Shown: piece after piece, positions 30,057-36,740 of the stretch | Layout of the letters: each line of letters begins with the position of its first letter | Position numbering within the stretch: the stretch's first letter is position 1 | IMG/VR virus record: IMGVR_UViG_3300045118_000751 | Coordinates: 1 to 36,986 of that record | Length of the DNA: 36,986 nucleotides | Reading direction: 5' to 3' (one strand) | DNA from: a virus | Program-made: the position numbers and the translations under genes | Notes under the pieces: generated by a model | What the model saw: the letters and a program-made list of their open reading frames with translations, nothing else | Database searches by the model: none | What the model was told of the DNA's origin: nothing

Positions 30057-30487
30057 ATATACTCTGGTGGTTAGTATTTAGTATTGCTTCTGCCTGTTGT
30101 TATCGGATGGGCGGAACCTCTTTAGGCACAAAATGGCGGGATTGCGGGGTGCCTCTTGTGGCAACAGCATATCTACTGGTTTTAGGGCTAAAAGCACCGT
30201 GGTGGGCTTACCTTGCCCATTTTGGCCTATTGTGGGCAGCGATGACTACCTACTGGAAGGCTGAAGACGAGGATGTCAAATTTTGGGACTGGATACTGAC
30301 CGGTTTCTTCTATGGCTTTGCCGCCCTTCCTATGGCTTGGGCAACCGGCCATTGGCTGGGCTTTGGGGCAAGGTGCCTGATTTTAAGCGCATTGGTAACC
30401 ATCTGGTCAGAGGCAATAGGAACTGATTGGCTGGAAGAAGGAGGCCGTGGCTTCTTTACTGTCGCCACTTTACCCTTGCTATTATGA
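30053..30487 (+). CDS. Polytopic membrane protein
   Basis: 144 residues, Trp-rich, with four or so hydrophobic spans (ILWWLVFSIASACCYRMGG, VPLVATAYLLVLG, YLAHFGLLWAAMTTYW, WILTGFFYGFAALPMAWA). Resembles a widespread unnamed phage membrane protein of this size. Both ends overlap neighbours by ATGA, so it is translationally coupled. Role unknown; last large gene of the plus arm. Confidence 0.65.
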   Translation: MNILWWLVFSIASACCYRMGGTSLGTKWRDCGVPLVATAYLLVLGLKAPWWAYLAHFGLLWAAMTTYWKAEDEDVKFWDWILTGFFYGFAALPMAWATGHWLGFGARCLILSALVTIWSEAIGTDWLEEGGRGFFTVATLPLLL

Positions 30488-30600
30488 AAATCTTTGCTGG
30501 GTTCTTATTGGGTGTATTAGTTACCATTATTTTTTCCTGGTGCCTGGAGAAATTGGAAGCCAGGAAGTCTTCTGATGGGACAGATAGTAACAAGCGATAA
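30484..30600 (+). CDS. Tiny single-span membrane protein
   Basis: 38 residues: IFAGFLLGVLVTIIFSWCL is a single transmembrane helix, then a polar tail. The start overlaps the previous stop (ATGA). No lipobox. No family. Confidence 0.5.
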   Translation: MKIFAGFLLGVLVTIIFSWCLEKLEARKSSDGTDSNKR

Positions 30601-30787
30601 GTCTTTCCTTAAACGGGTAAATAAGCCCTCCAAAATCATTAACCCTGACGAGCCTGAAAGCCCTACCCCGAAAATCTGCCCTCTTTGCCAGTGCCGATTA
30701 TACCCTAAAGTTTTTAACCGTAGGCTTATCTGGCTGGGGTGTGCCTGTAAGACTGCCCGCCCTTATAAATTCTCCTCAATAAAATAA
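30575..30787 (+). CDS. Small zinc-ribbon protein, last gene of the plus arm
   Basis: 70 residues. CPLCQC (residues 35-40) and GCAC (54-57) give a four-cysteine ribbon; flanked by basic and Pro-rich sequence. Overlaps the previous gene. Ends next to a hairpin shared with the convergent minus-strand gene. Function unknown. Confidence 0.6.
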   Translation: MGQIVTSDKSFLKRVNKPSKIINPDEPESPTPKICPLCQCRLYPKVFNRRLIWLGCACKTARPYKFSSIK

Positions 30788-30798
30788 GCGGTTATTTT
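30781..30798. terminator. Convergent-end hairpin between the two arms
   Basis: AAAATAA (30781-30787) pairs with TTATTTT (30792-30798) around GCGG. AT-only and therefore weak, but it overlaps both stop codons and gives T-runs on either strand, so it may end both transcripts. Confidence 0.45.
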
Positions 30799-31001
30799 GG
30801 AGAGGGATATTGCTTTAGTGTTATTTCCCTTTCTATCTGCTTTTCCATAAGATATATTTGTTGTTGAAGAAGATGTTCTTGCAAGGATATTATGCGTCTT
30901 TGCCTTTCTATTTCGGGACTTTCAATCAGTATAGGGTAATCTGGGCTACAGCAACACCCCGCCAGCAAAAACACGCTTAACACAGGTAAAAATACCCTCA
31001 T
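30792..31001 (-). CDS. Small lipoprotein (possible outer-membrane spanin-like)
   Basis: 69 residues. An N-terminal lipobox LLAGC (Cys16) follows a short hydrophobic signal; the mature part is charged and helical (IESPEIERQRRIISLQEHLLQQQIYLM). AAGGAGGTAAGCG precedes the ATG. If lipidated it would sit in the outer membrane, where an o-spanin would be expected to pair with the coiled-coil product at 29393-29722. Genes are on opposite strands, which is unusual for an Rz/Rz1 pair, so the link is an inference. Confidence 0.65.
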   Translation of the reverse strand: MRVFLPVLSVFLLAGCCCSPDYPILIESPEIERQRRIISLQEHLLQQQIYLMEKQIEREITLKQYPSPK

Positions 31002-31042
31002 CGCTTACCTCCTTCCAGAACCATACCAAGACAAAGAAAAGT

Positions 31043-31237
31043 TTAAAGTATTTTAGCATATTTCCTTTTCACCCATCCCCATATCTTAAATCCCAGCCAC
31101 AAGTGCAGGACAAACTGGTATATCATCCAGATGCCAAAAATCTCTGCGGTAAGTGTCCTGGGGGTATCTTGGGAGTTTACCCAGGAAGAATACCCGCTAA
31201 AGACCAAGTCCATAATTTTAATCAGCAGGTTTATCAT
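31043..31237 (-). CDS. Small membrane protein
   Basis: 64 residues with hydrophobic segments INLLIKIMDLVFSG and EIFGIWMIYQFVLHLWLGF and a basic C-terminus (KRKYAKIL). Start overlaps the next upstream ORF. No family. Confidence 0.5.
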   Translation of the reverse strand: MINLLIKIMDLVFSGYSSWVNSQDTPRTLTAEIFGIWMIYQFVLHLWLGFKIWGWVKRKYAKIL

Positions 31238-31328
31238 TTCTGAAGGCTAAATATAGGCAGAGGGTTATCCCGAATAAAAGGATGAAGGGGTTGATGGTCT
31301 TTAGGTCAGAGAGAAGGCTGGTTAACAT
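31218..31328 (-). CDS. Tiny single-span membrane ORF
   Basis: 36 residues; INPFILLFGITLCLYLAF forms one span, then a polar end. Overlaps both neighbours, with a start inside the stop region of the 31561-31322 gene. Weak support by coupling. Confidence 0.4.
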   Translation of the reverse strand: MLTSLLSDLKTINPFILLFGITLCLYLAFRNDKPAD

Positions 31329-31561
31329 TTTTTATCTTCCACTAACTTACTTGCCTCAACAAACATCTCGCCTATTGCCTTAACTACCTCTGGCGTAGAT
31401 TTTATGAACTTGAAACAACAATCCCCTCTTTGCTCTCTTTGCCCTCGGTTCAATGTTATCAAATGCCCATTTTCCACAGCAACATAGATTTTCCTGCCCT
31501 CATCGTCAGTTAAGCAATATTCATCAGTCCTGATAAGATGTTCAATATGTATCATCTTCAC
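31322..31561 (-). CDS. Hypothetical small protein
   Basis: 79 residues, mixed alpha/beta (YCLTDDEGRKIYVAVENGHLITL, CCFKFIKSTPEVVKAIGEMFVEASKL). The start overlaps the stop of the large DUF6745-like gene (ATGA), so they are coupled. No motif recognised. Confidence 0.55.
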   Translation of the reverse strand: MKMIHIEHLIRTDEYCLTDDEGRKIYVAVENGHLITLNRGQREQRGDCCFKFIKSTPEVVKAIGEMFVEASKLVEDKKC

Positions 31562-33231
31562 GCCTCTACCAAAAAATCCTCTGGCTTTTTGCCGTTGCTT
31601 ATCCAGACCCTTGCCTCGTATGCTTTATTTATCTCTGGAGGGATACGCAGGGTATATATCAAATCCTTGCTGGGGCAGCGCATCTTCAAAATATGCACTG
31701 GCTCTATATCAATATTCTCTATTCTGTAAAGTTCATATTCCCGCCAAGTATCCAGCAATTTTGCATTTAGTTTCTTAAGCAGAATACTCATCCCGACTTT
31801 GCGGATTATCTCTTTTCTGACCTCGGCGTTCTCCTCTTTTAGCAATAATTCGGGGTTAAGTTTTTCAGACGGGGTCATCACTATTTCTTTATTAACCCTG
31901 ACGCCATTCAACATATATAATCCATATCCATCAGAATATTCTAATGCTAAACCCATATCCTTGTGTAATTGACCCTTATTATTTAGAAATATCTTACAAG
32001 GTTTCTCGCATACAAAAACCATATTTTCAAATGTATAACACCATCCGCAAGAGCAGGCTAAATCATACCAGATATTGAAAATCTCAAAATTTTTATCATA
32101 GGGCAATAAACCATATTTTTCAAAATATTTATAATAACCTATCCAATTTATATCGTGTTGACACCAAGAATAAGTGTTAATCCAATTCAACTTCATATCC
32201 CTGATGTTAGTCCCAATATTCTCCCCAATGTCATCCCAGATGTTAGTCTTGATGTTAGTCCAGATGTTATCCCAGATGCCCCTCCAGATGTTAACCCAAA
32301 TGTTATCTTCGATATTATCACAGATTTTCTCTTTGATGTTAATCTTGATATTATCCCCGATGTTAGCCTCGATGTTTTCTTCAATGCTCTCCCAGATGTT
32401 ATCCTTGATGTTAGTCCTAATGTTAACCCAGATATTCTCCCCAATATCATCCCAGATTTTCTCTCCAATGTTATCCCTGATGTTATATCCGATATTAGCC
32501 CTAAAGTTATCTAACGTCTGGGATAATATCGGGGTCTTGATGTTAGCCACGATGTTAGTCCTGAAATTCTCTATGATGTCATTCCCGATATTAGTCCCAA
32601 TGTTCTCTTTGATGTTATCCCTGATGTTAGCCCCACTGTTCTTCCCGATGTTATCCCAGATTTTCTCCCTGATGTTATCCCTAATGTTCTCCCAAATGTT
32701 AATTCCAATATTATCACAGATGTTATCCCAAATGTTAGCCTCAATATTATCCTTGATGTCATTCCCGATGTTAGCCTCAATATTATCCTTGATGTTCTCT
32801 TCAATGTTCTCCCCAATATTCTCCCCAATATCATCCCAGATTTTTTCCTTGATATTATCCCTGATGTTAGACCCAATGTTCTTCTCGATGTTAGTCCCAA
32901 TGTTATCCCTAATGTTCTCCCAGGTGTTATCCACGATGTTAGCCCTAATGTTATCCCAGATGTTATCCCCAATGTTAATCTTCTTATTTCTTATATTGAG
33001 CATCTTAACAATTTCTGGAAAAATATTTATAATAATTTGGGCTTGCAAAGGGCTTTGACAATACCAAAACGACGGTTCTTCCTTTTTTAAGATTTGATAA
33101 AACTTTTTCCAAGATTTTTCTGTTAATTCTTTATTTACAGGAGAGGTATCCTTGCCTATTTTTAGGCAATATTCTCGCCATTCAATAATACCTCTTTCTT
33201 GTTCTTGGGTTAATTTTTTAATTTTTGGCAT
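31558..33231 (-). CDS. DUF6745-like protein with about 65 tetrapeptide repeats
   Basis: 557 residues. The C-terminal part matches the DUF6745 pattern: FVCEKPCKIFLNNKGQLHKD, YSDGYGLYMLNGVRVNKEIV, ENAEVRKEIIRKVGM, MRCPSKDLIYTLRIPPEI and VWISN. Residues of about 86-345 are built from x-N-I-x units (WDNIRANIVDNTWENI style) read from a 12-base repeat (32197-32976). Members of this family usually have a repeated Trp/Val-rich middle; here it is expanded and regular. Role unknown. The start is coupled by TAATG to the small gene upstream (33536-33231), whose product is the usual partner. Confidence 0.8.
   Translation of the reverse strand: MPKIKKLTQEQERGIIEWREYCLKIGKDTSPVNKELTEKSWKKFYQILKKEEPSFWYCQSPLQAQIIINIFPEIVKMLNIRNKKINIGDNIWDNIRANIVDNTWENIRDNIGTNIEKNIGSNIRDNIKEKIWDDIGENIGENIEENIKDNIEANIGNDIKDNIEANIWDNICDNIGINIWENIRDNIREKIWDNIGKNSGANIRDNIKENIGTNIGNDIIENFRTNIVANIKTPILSQTLDNFRANIGYNIRDNIGEKIWDDIGENIWVNIRTNIKDNIWESIEENIEANIGDNIKINIKEKICDNIEDNIWVNIWRGIWDNIWTNIKTNIWDDIGENIGTNIRDMKLNWINTYSWCQHDINWIGYYKYFEKYGLLPYDKNFEIFNIWYDLACSCGWCYTFENMVFVCEKPCKIFLNNKGQLHKDMGLALEYSDGYGLYMLNGVRVNKEIVMTPSEKLNPELLLKEENAEVRKEIIRKVGMSILLKKLNAKLLDTWREYELYRIENIDIEPVHILKMRCPSKDLIYTLRIPPEINKAYEARVWISNGKKPEDFLVEA
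32197..32976. repeat. 12-base repeat array within the DUF6745-like gene
   Basis: About 65 imperfect 12-base units of the type (minus strand) AACAT-C/T-x... read as xNIx, with a break near 32514-32555. Repetition leaves long open frames on the other strand too; these are by-products. Arrays of this kind can lengthen or shorten by recombination. Confidence 0.8.
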
Positions 33232-33536
33232 TAGTCAACAACCTTTCGGTATTTATCATCCCCAATAACATATTCCCTTTGCACATCAATACGGTAATTG
33301 CCTTTGGGCAATTTAATAGTATTGTGGTCAGGATGGATTATCTCTACTTCTTCATTAGCCGATAAATAAAGCACGCCATCTTTTTCATATAAATCAGCGT
33401 CCCCGATAACCTCGTGCTTATTCCCTAATTTTTCCCCTTCCGCTAAAACCTTATGGGGGAGTTTCTGGCCTTCAACTTTTTCTACCGATACGATTTCTAA
33501 TTCTCCGTGCCTTACTAAAAAATTATCCCTAGGCAT
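33231..33536 (-). CDS. DUF6745-partner protein
   Basis: 101 residues. The segment LAEGEKLGNKHEVIGDADLYEKDG, HPDHNTIKLPKGNYRIDVQREY and RKVVD follows the pattern of the small beta-rich protein normally encoded beside DUF6745 genes (GExTGHxH..., HxEHxxIxLPxGxYxVxxQREY...). AAAGGAG precedes the ATG and its stop overlaps the start of the DUF6745 gene. Role unknown. His/Glu conservation hints at metal binding (inference). Confidence 0.75.
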   Translation of the reverse strand: MPRDNFLVRHGELEIVSVEKVEGQKLPHKVLAEGEKLGNKHEVIGDADLYEKDGVLYLSANEEVEIIHPDHNTIKLPKGNYRIDVQREYVIGDDKYRKVVD

Positions 33537-33553
33537 ATTAACTCCTTTCTTTA

Positions 33554-33748
33554 TTACCCCAAATTGACAGGGTCATACATCTGCGCAATAAACAACTTAA
33601 CCTCTTTTAGCAAATCTTGGTCAGCAAAGCCATAGGCGTCTAAAATATTCAAAGCATCCCGAATTTTGAATAAGTCATTAAGTGTATAGGTTTCTTTCTC
33701 TAAATCTCCGCTGGCCAGGATTTTTCTGGCTAATAGCTTGGTGTCCAT
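33554..33748 (-). CDS. Small helical protein, paralogue of 3388-3188
   Basis: 64 residues with YTLNDLFKIRDALNILDAYGFADQDLL, nearly the same as YTLHELIQIRDALYILDKYNLADIDLL in the other arm. AAGGAG precedes the ATG. The copy in the second minus block suggests duplication or re-acquisition of a module. Function unknown. Confidence 0.7.
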   Translation of the reverse strand: MDTKLLARKILASGDLEKETYTLNDLFKIRDALNILDAYGFADQDLLKEVKLFIAQMYDPVNLG

Positions 33749-33757
33749 TTGTTCTCC

Positions 33758-34363
33758 TTATATTCCTTCATCTTTTAACAATTTTAATCCATATTCCAAA
33801 ATCTTCTTTTTCATAAAAGAGGCAGTAGCATAGGCAATAACGATAGCAGCACCGGCAGCAAAAGCAGCATCGGTAGCAAAAGAGGCAGCATTTTTAGCAT
33901 TGGCAGCAGCATTGGTAGCAAACATAGCAGCATAGGCAGCATAAGTAGCAGCATCGGCAGCATTGGCAACAGCATTGGCAGTAACATTGGTAGCAACACT
34001 GGCAGCAACACTGGCAGCAACATAGACAGCAGCATTGGCAGCCTTTCTATTTTCCTTACTTGGATTTTCTATGCACTTTTTCGCTACTTCAATCGCTTGT
34101 CTTGGGCGTTTATCATCAGGATATTGTTTCTCAAAAATATCAATTACTTGTTCTGCTGCGAAAACCGCATAAGAAACACGTTGTTTATACGACATAACTC
34201 TTACGATGAGCCAATTTGCCCAGCCCGATTTATTTTCTCTGATTAGTTTATCTACGAGTAAATCTCCAGCCATATTGTTGCCTTTTACCTCTTGAATAAA
34301 CCAATCAATTCCTTCCTGGCAGGCTTTTTGTTTCTCAAGCCATTTTTTAGTGATAATTTGCAT
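33758..34363 (-). CDS. Imm-5-like alanine-repeat protein
   Basis: 201 residues. The first 90 residues match the Imm-5-like pattern (FEKQYPDDKRPRQAIEVAKKC, with YAVFAAEQVIDIF before it). The rest is a tandem AxAANAAANA-type low-complexity region, mostly Ala with Tyr/Asn/Thr, ending in a basic helix (KKKILEYGLKLLKDEGI). AAGGGG lies upstream of the ATG, right after the structured RNA at 34389-34480. Despite the family name, phages carry many such proteins with no proven immunity role. DNA repeats around 33810-34030 may change in number. Confidence 0.7.
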   Translation of the reverse strand: MQIITKKWLEKQKACQEGIDWFIQEVKGNNMAGDLLVDKLIRENKSGWANWLIVRVMSYKQRVSYAVFAAEQVIDIFEKQYPDDKRPRQAIEVAKKCIENPSKENRKAANAAVYVAASVAASVATNVTANAVANAADAATYAAYAAMFATNAAANAKNAASFATDAAFAAGAAIVIAYATASFMKKKILEYGLKLLKDEGI

Positions 34364-34388
34364 TTAGGATTTCCCCTTATTTATGTCA

Positions 34389-34480
34389 GGGCGGCTTGGC
34401 AGGTTACTATGATACCTGCAAGTTTCGGGCCGTCCTTGCGGAAGCCCCCATAGAAATTGGCAAGGAGCCACAAGCCACCC
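34389..34480 (-). ncRNA. Branched structured RNA between methyltransferase and the Imm-5-like gene
   Basis: Outer stem 34471-34480 with 34389-34398 (10 pairs, with one U-G that fits only the minus strand). Inside: 34460-34466 with 34433-34439 (7 pairs), and hairpin 34414-34419 with 34399-34404 (6 pairs, 9-base loop). A further GGGC/GCCC crossing is weaker. The whole gap of 122 bases is thus folded; it precedes the SD AAGGGGAAAT and ATG at 34363. A riboswitch-like leader or stable small RNA are options. Confidence 0.5.
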
Positions 34481-34485
34481 CTTTC

Positions 34486-35163
34486 TCATTTACTTCTCCT
34501 TAAATCCGTCAACGGCGCAAGGAATAACTCCGACTGTATATCTCTTTCGCTTTCGTTGAGGATATGGAGACCTATTCTTGGTAAAACACAATTTCTCAAC
34601 ACTTGTCTTTTATTGGGCAAATTAAAATCTTTTAACTCTAAAAGAGTTAAAAACTCTGGTATTTGTGCCTCTCTTATAATGGCTTTGTGTTGTTTTTCTT
34701 TTGACGCTTGCCTATTCATTGTGCCGATTTGATAATCAACTTTAATTGGTTTAATTTTAAAATTAGTCCAGAAGTAATGTCTACCTATCACTTGGGGAGG
34801 GTATAGTGGCTCATAATAACTTTTAGTATTTTCTACACAATACTTACCTTTGAAAAAATACTTTAATAAAATAATTTCTTGCCATAATGATTGGTCTGGG
34901 TAACGAATAATGCCTTGCCCTTTTAAGAAATGACTACACACGCTATGGCTTGGGCAAGGCGGGCTGCTCCATATAAACTCATATTCTTTGAAATGCTCTA
35001 ACAGATATTGATGGGCCTCAGTTATAATCATTTTATCTTTAGGAAAAAACTGCCGGTATATCTTGGCTATTTCAGGGTCTATCTCAACTGCGGTAATATC
35101 GTGTTCATCGCCCCAAAGTTTGCGATTTCCCCCAATACCTGCATACAAATTCAATATCTTCAT
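34486..35163 (-). CDS. Cytosine-5 DNA methyltransferase (Dcm-like)
   Basis: 225 residues, short for the class but with the key motifs in order: AdoMet motif I NLYAGIGG (5-12), motif IV WSSPPCPSHS with catalytic Cys70, and motif VI VENTK (E111). The target-recognition half is reduced and divergent (RHYFWTNFKI, LPNKRQVLRNCVLP). Probably methylates phage DNA against host restriction (inference). Start overlaps the upstream gene (TGATG). No restriction nuclease gene seen nearby. Confidence 0.85.
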   Translation of the reverse strand: MKILNLYAGIGGNRKLWGDEHDITAVEIDPEIAKIYRQFFPKDKMIITEAHQYLLEHFKEYEFIWSSPPCPSHSVCSHFLKGQGIIRYPDQSLWQEIILLKYFFKGKYCVENTKSYYEPLYPPQVIGRHYFWTNFKIKPIKVDYQIGTMNRQASKEKQHKAIIREAQIPEFLTLLELKDFNLPNKRQVLRNCVLPRIGLHILNESERDIQSELFLAPLTDLRRSK

Positions 35164-35336
35164 TTCTCCTTCTTCTCATACGCCCCAAGTTCTTTGACAA
35201 TATAAGCGAGGTTATCAAAGATAAGGCCTTTTAATTTATCCGCAAAAATGACTTTTGAGCAGGCAGATTTTTCATCGCCGTCAATCACTAACTCTCTGAC
35301 AATTATCTCATCTTTTGTTTTATCTACTACCAACAC
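35160..35336 (-). CDS. Small hypothetical protein (GTG start)
   Basis: 58 residues if begun at GTG 35336, since no ATG is available. VDKTKDEIIVRELVIDGDE, then KVIFADKLKGLIFDNLAYIV and an acidic-basic end. Stop overlaps the methyltransferase start, so it is translated as part of this operon. No motif. Confidence 0.55.
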   Translation of the reverse strand: MLVVDKTKDEIIVRELVIDGDEKSACSKVIFADKLKGLIFDNLAYIVKELGAYEKKEK

Positions 35337-35339
35337 TTC

Positions 35340-35627
35340 CTATACCTTTTTAGTCATTTCTTCTCCTCCTTCTGATAGGATTTCTATTGTGCCTGGACTG
35401 GTAAAATCAACTTGCCAACTGTATTTAAAACCTTTGACAGGAATCTTGCCCATACTTCCATCGTGTTCATTTTGCCATACATAAAATCTACAATATTGAA
35501 TTTCCCCAATTACTCCTTCCACATAATCAAAACTGAAATATTCACGACAGAGTCCAGTAGCACTTCCAGTTGTCCTTACCCGCATACCTACTTTTAACTT
35601 GCCTTTTGCTTCGCTAATGAGCATCAT
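35340..35627 (-). CDS. Hypothetical beta-rich protein; 5' part duplicated at 36104-36140
   Basis: 95 residues, mostly strands (KGKLKVGMRVRTTGSATG, YCRFYVWQNEHDG, YSWQVDFTSPGTIEIL). AGGAGGAGAT SD before two adjacent ATGs. The DNA for its residues EAKGKLKVGMRV is repeated exactly 528 bases away in the intergenic region. No family recognised. Confidence 0.65.
   Translation of the reverse strand: MMLISEAKGKLKVGMRVRTTGSATGLCREYFSFDYVEGVIGEIQYCRFYVWQNEHDGSMGKIPVKGFKYSWQVDFTSPGTIEILSEGGEEMTKKV
35576..35612. repeat. 37-base exact direct repeat, copy 1 (within gene 35627-35340)
   Basis: The 37 bases starting TTACCCGCATACC and ending TTTTGCTTC recur without change at 36104-36140. Here they are coding. 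Further similarity extends about 3 bases on one side with one mismatch. Confidence 0.85.
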
Positions 35628-35641
35628 ATCTCCTCCTTTCC

Positions 35642-35872
35642 TTATCTTTCAAAAATATAATCTTTTAGTGTTCTATAGCAATCTGAATATTTTTTCGCCT
35701 CAATTTTAGCCCCATTATAAAAGCGCATTACCTCTTGGTTAATTTCTGGGCTACCTTCAAATAGAAGGGTAATCTTATTTCCGTTTCTCTCTTTGCCCTG
35801 TAGCATAAAACCCTTAGCCATCAAATATGCGCATTCGTAAAGATTCTGTGCCCTATATGTTTTCTCTTCCAT
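35642..35872 (-). CDS. DUF5659-like small protein, first gene of the second minus block
   Basis: 76 residues resembling DUF5659 in order: NLYECAYLMAKGFML, then NKITLLFEG, QEVMRFYNGAKIEAKKY and RTLKDYIF. Function unknown in the family. AAGGAGG is near and it is the first gene after the repeat-rich intergenic region, so its promoter is expected there. Confidence 0.65.
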   Translation of the reverse strand: MEEKTYRAQNLYECAYLMAKGFMLQGKERNGNKITLLFEGSPEINQEVMRFYNGAKIEAKKYSDCYRTLKDYIFER

Positions 35873-36003
35873 TCCTTATCAACCTCCTTATCTCCTCAAA
35901 AAGTTTTAATCTATCTTCCCCCTATCGTTTTTTGATGTTTTGATGTATTTGTTGTAAGTGTTGTATTTCTTGCCAAAATTACATTAAAATACAACACATA
36001 CAT

Positions 36004-36054
36004 CAACTACAACAATACAACAACTACAACAATACAACAACTACAACAATACAA
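36004..36054. repeat. Three perfect tandem 17-base iterons
   Basis: CAACTACAACAATACAA at 36004-36020, 36021-36037 and 36038-36054, identical. TACATCAAC occurs at both sides (about 35999 and 36069). Iterons of this type bind replication or partition proteins in some phages and plasmids. Confidence 0.7.
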
Positions 36055-36103
36055 TACTTGCAACAACATACATCAACTATGCCAAATCTATTAAGTGCCG
36101 TCT

Positions 36104-36140
36104 TTACCCGCATACCTACTTTTAACTTGCCTTTTGCTTC
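36104..36140. repeat. 37-base exact direct repeat, copy 2 (intergenic)
   Basis: Second copy of the repeat, in DNA without a supported ORF: the frame has no start codon and runs into low complexity. Next to it CTTACTACAT is repeated in tandem (about 36143-36170). Probably a gene fragment left by duplication. Confidence 0.8.
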
Positions 36141-36276
36141 ACTACTACATCTTACTACATCTTACTACATGTTTTTCTCATTTGCCCCAAGTTTCGCTGG
36201 AAATAGCCCAAATTTGCATTCACCCGATATCCCCCCTACTTTTACCCAAAAACCCAGCCTTGGGCTCCCTTTGCCC

Positions 36277-36305
36277 AAAAAAGGCATATTTTGAGGGGGT
36301 ATGCC
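36277..36305 (-). terminator. Intrinsic terminator after the helicase gene
   Basis: On the minus strand GGCATA (36305-36300) pairs with TATGCC (36288-36283), followed by TTTTTT (36282-36277). Lies 37 bases after the helicase stop. The opposite strand also has a T-run nearby, so it may act both ways. Confidence 0.75.
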
Positions 36306-36341
36306 AGATTTTTTCCCTAATCTGCCTCAACCTTTGCCTTT

Positions 36342-36710
36342 TTATAATTCTTGACCATCAAAAGTTTCAAGAAGTTTATTCTTTATATTAGTTTCTATTG
36401 GTGAAAAAACAACATCTCTAAAACGATAAAATTGTCCTTCGTAGAGCACTTTTTGTTGTAATGTTTTGCCTTGCCTATTCTTGGCTACATTTATAAAATA
36501 TTCTTCTTTAACATTTCCTTCTTCTTTTGTAAGAGTTTTATATATAAACAAAATTTTATCTGCCATTTGCTCAAGCGAATTATGAACAAGAATTCCATTA
36601 GCGAAAAAACAATGAGTTTTTGGAATTACAAAATCATAAGTTTGTAAAAACCCTAAATCTTCTATTTCTATTACTTCATCGTAGTTTGAATTCTTTTTTT
36701 TCTTTATCAT
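36342..36710 (-). CDS. dnaB: Intein C-fragment fused to DnaB-type helicase C-terminus
   Basis: Starts with its own ATG at 36710, behind an AGAAGGAG SD and 30 bases after the stop of the N-intein ORF. Residues 1-44 form an intein C-part ending in a block F/G pattern, THCFFANGILVHN, with the penultimate His and terminal Asn needed for cleavage. Residue 45 is Ser, the +1 extein nucleophile, and begins SLEQMADKILFIY, the expected DnaB continuation after DLMGSG. The remaining helicase includes NVAKNRQGKT, the usual C-terminal RecA motif with basic residues. Ligated exteins would give 223 + 78 = 301 residues. A hairpin terminator at 36277-36305 follows the stop codon. Requires protein trans-splicing to make active helicase (inference). 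Confidence 0.9.
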   Translation of the reverse strand: MIKKKKNSNYDEVIEIEDLGFLQTYDFVIPKTHCFFANGILVHNSLEQMADKILFIYKTLTKEEGNVKEEYFINVAKNRQGKTLQQKVLYEGQFYRFRDVVFSPIETNIKNKLLETFDGQEL

Positions 36711-36740
36711 AATACGCTTCTCCTTCTCTAATTAATTTTT

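Larger units (their letters stand above)
35873..36276. other. Non-coding repeat-rich region, possible second origin or regulatory region
   Basis: No supported gene in about 400 bases. Contains an imperfect inverted repeat (35940-35968 with 35987-36006; TTGATGTAT and GTGTTGTATTT pair exactly, separated by a 9-base insertion), three tandem 17-mers, the gene fragment at 36104-36140 and AT/C-rich tracts. It lies between the helicase terminator and the first gene of the second minus block, so it should carry that block's promoter; no clear consensus was found. Confidence 0.5.

Noticed and set aside
32155-33058. Long plus-strand ORFs rich in Leu/Met/Ser/Pro
   Set aside because: Antisense shadows of the 12-base repeat array of the DUF6745-like gene; repetition keeps all frames open.
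34364-34485. tRNA gene in the gap after the methyltransferase
   Set aside because: Folds in several stems but lacks a T-arm GGTTC pattern, anticodon arm and acceptor end.
36004-36054. CRISPR-like array
   Set aside because: Units are contiguous 17-mers without unique spacers, and no cas gene is present.
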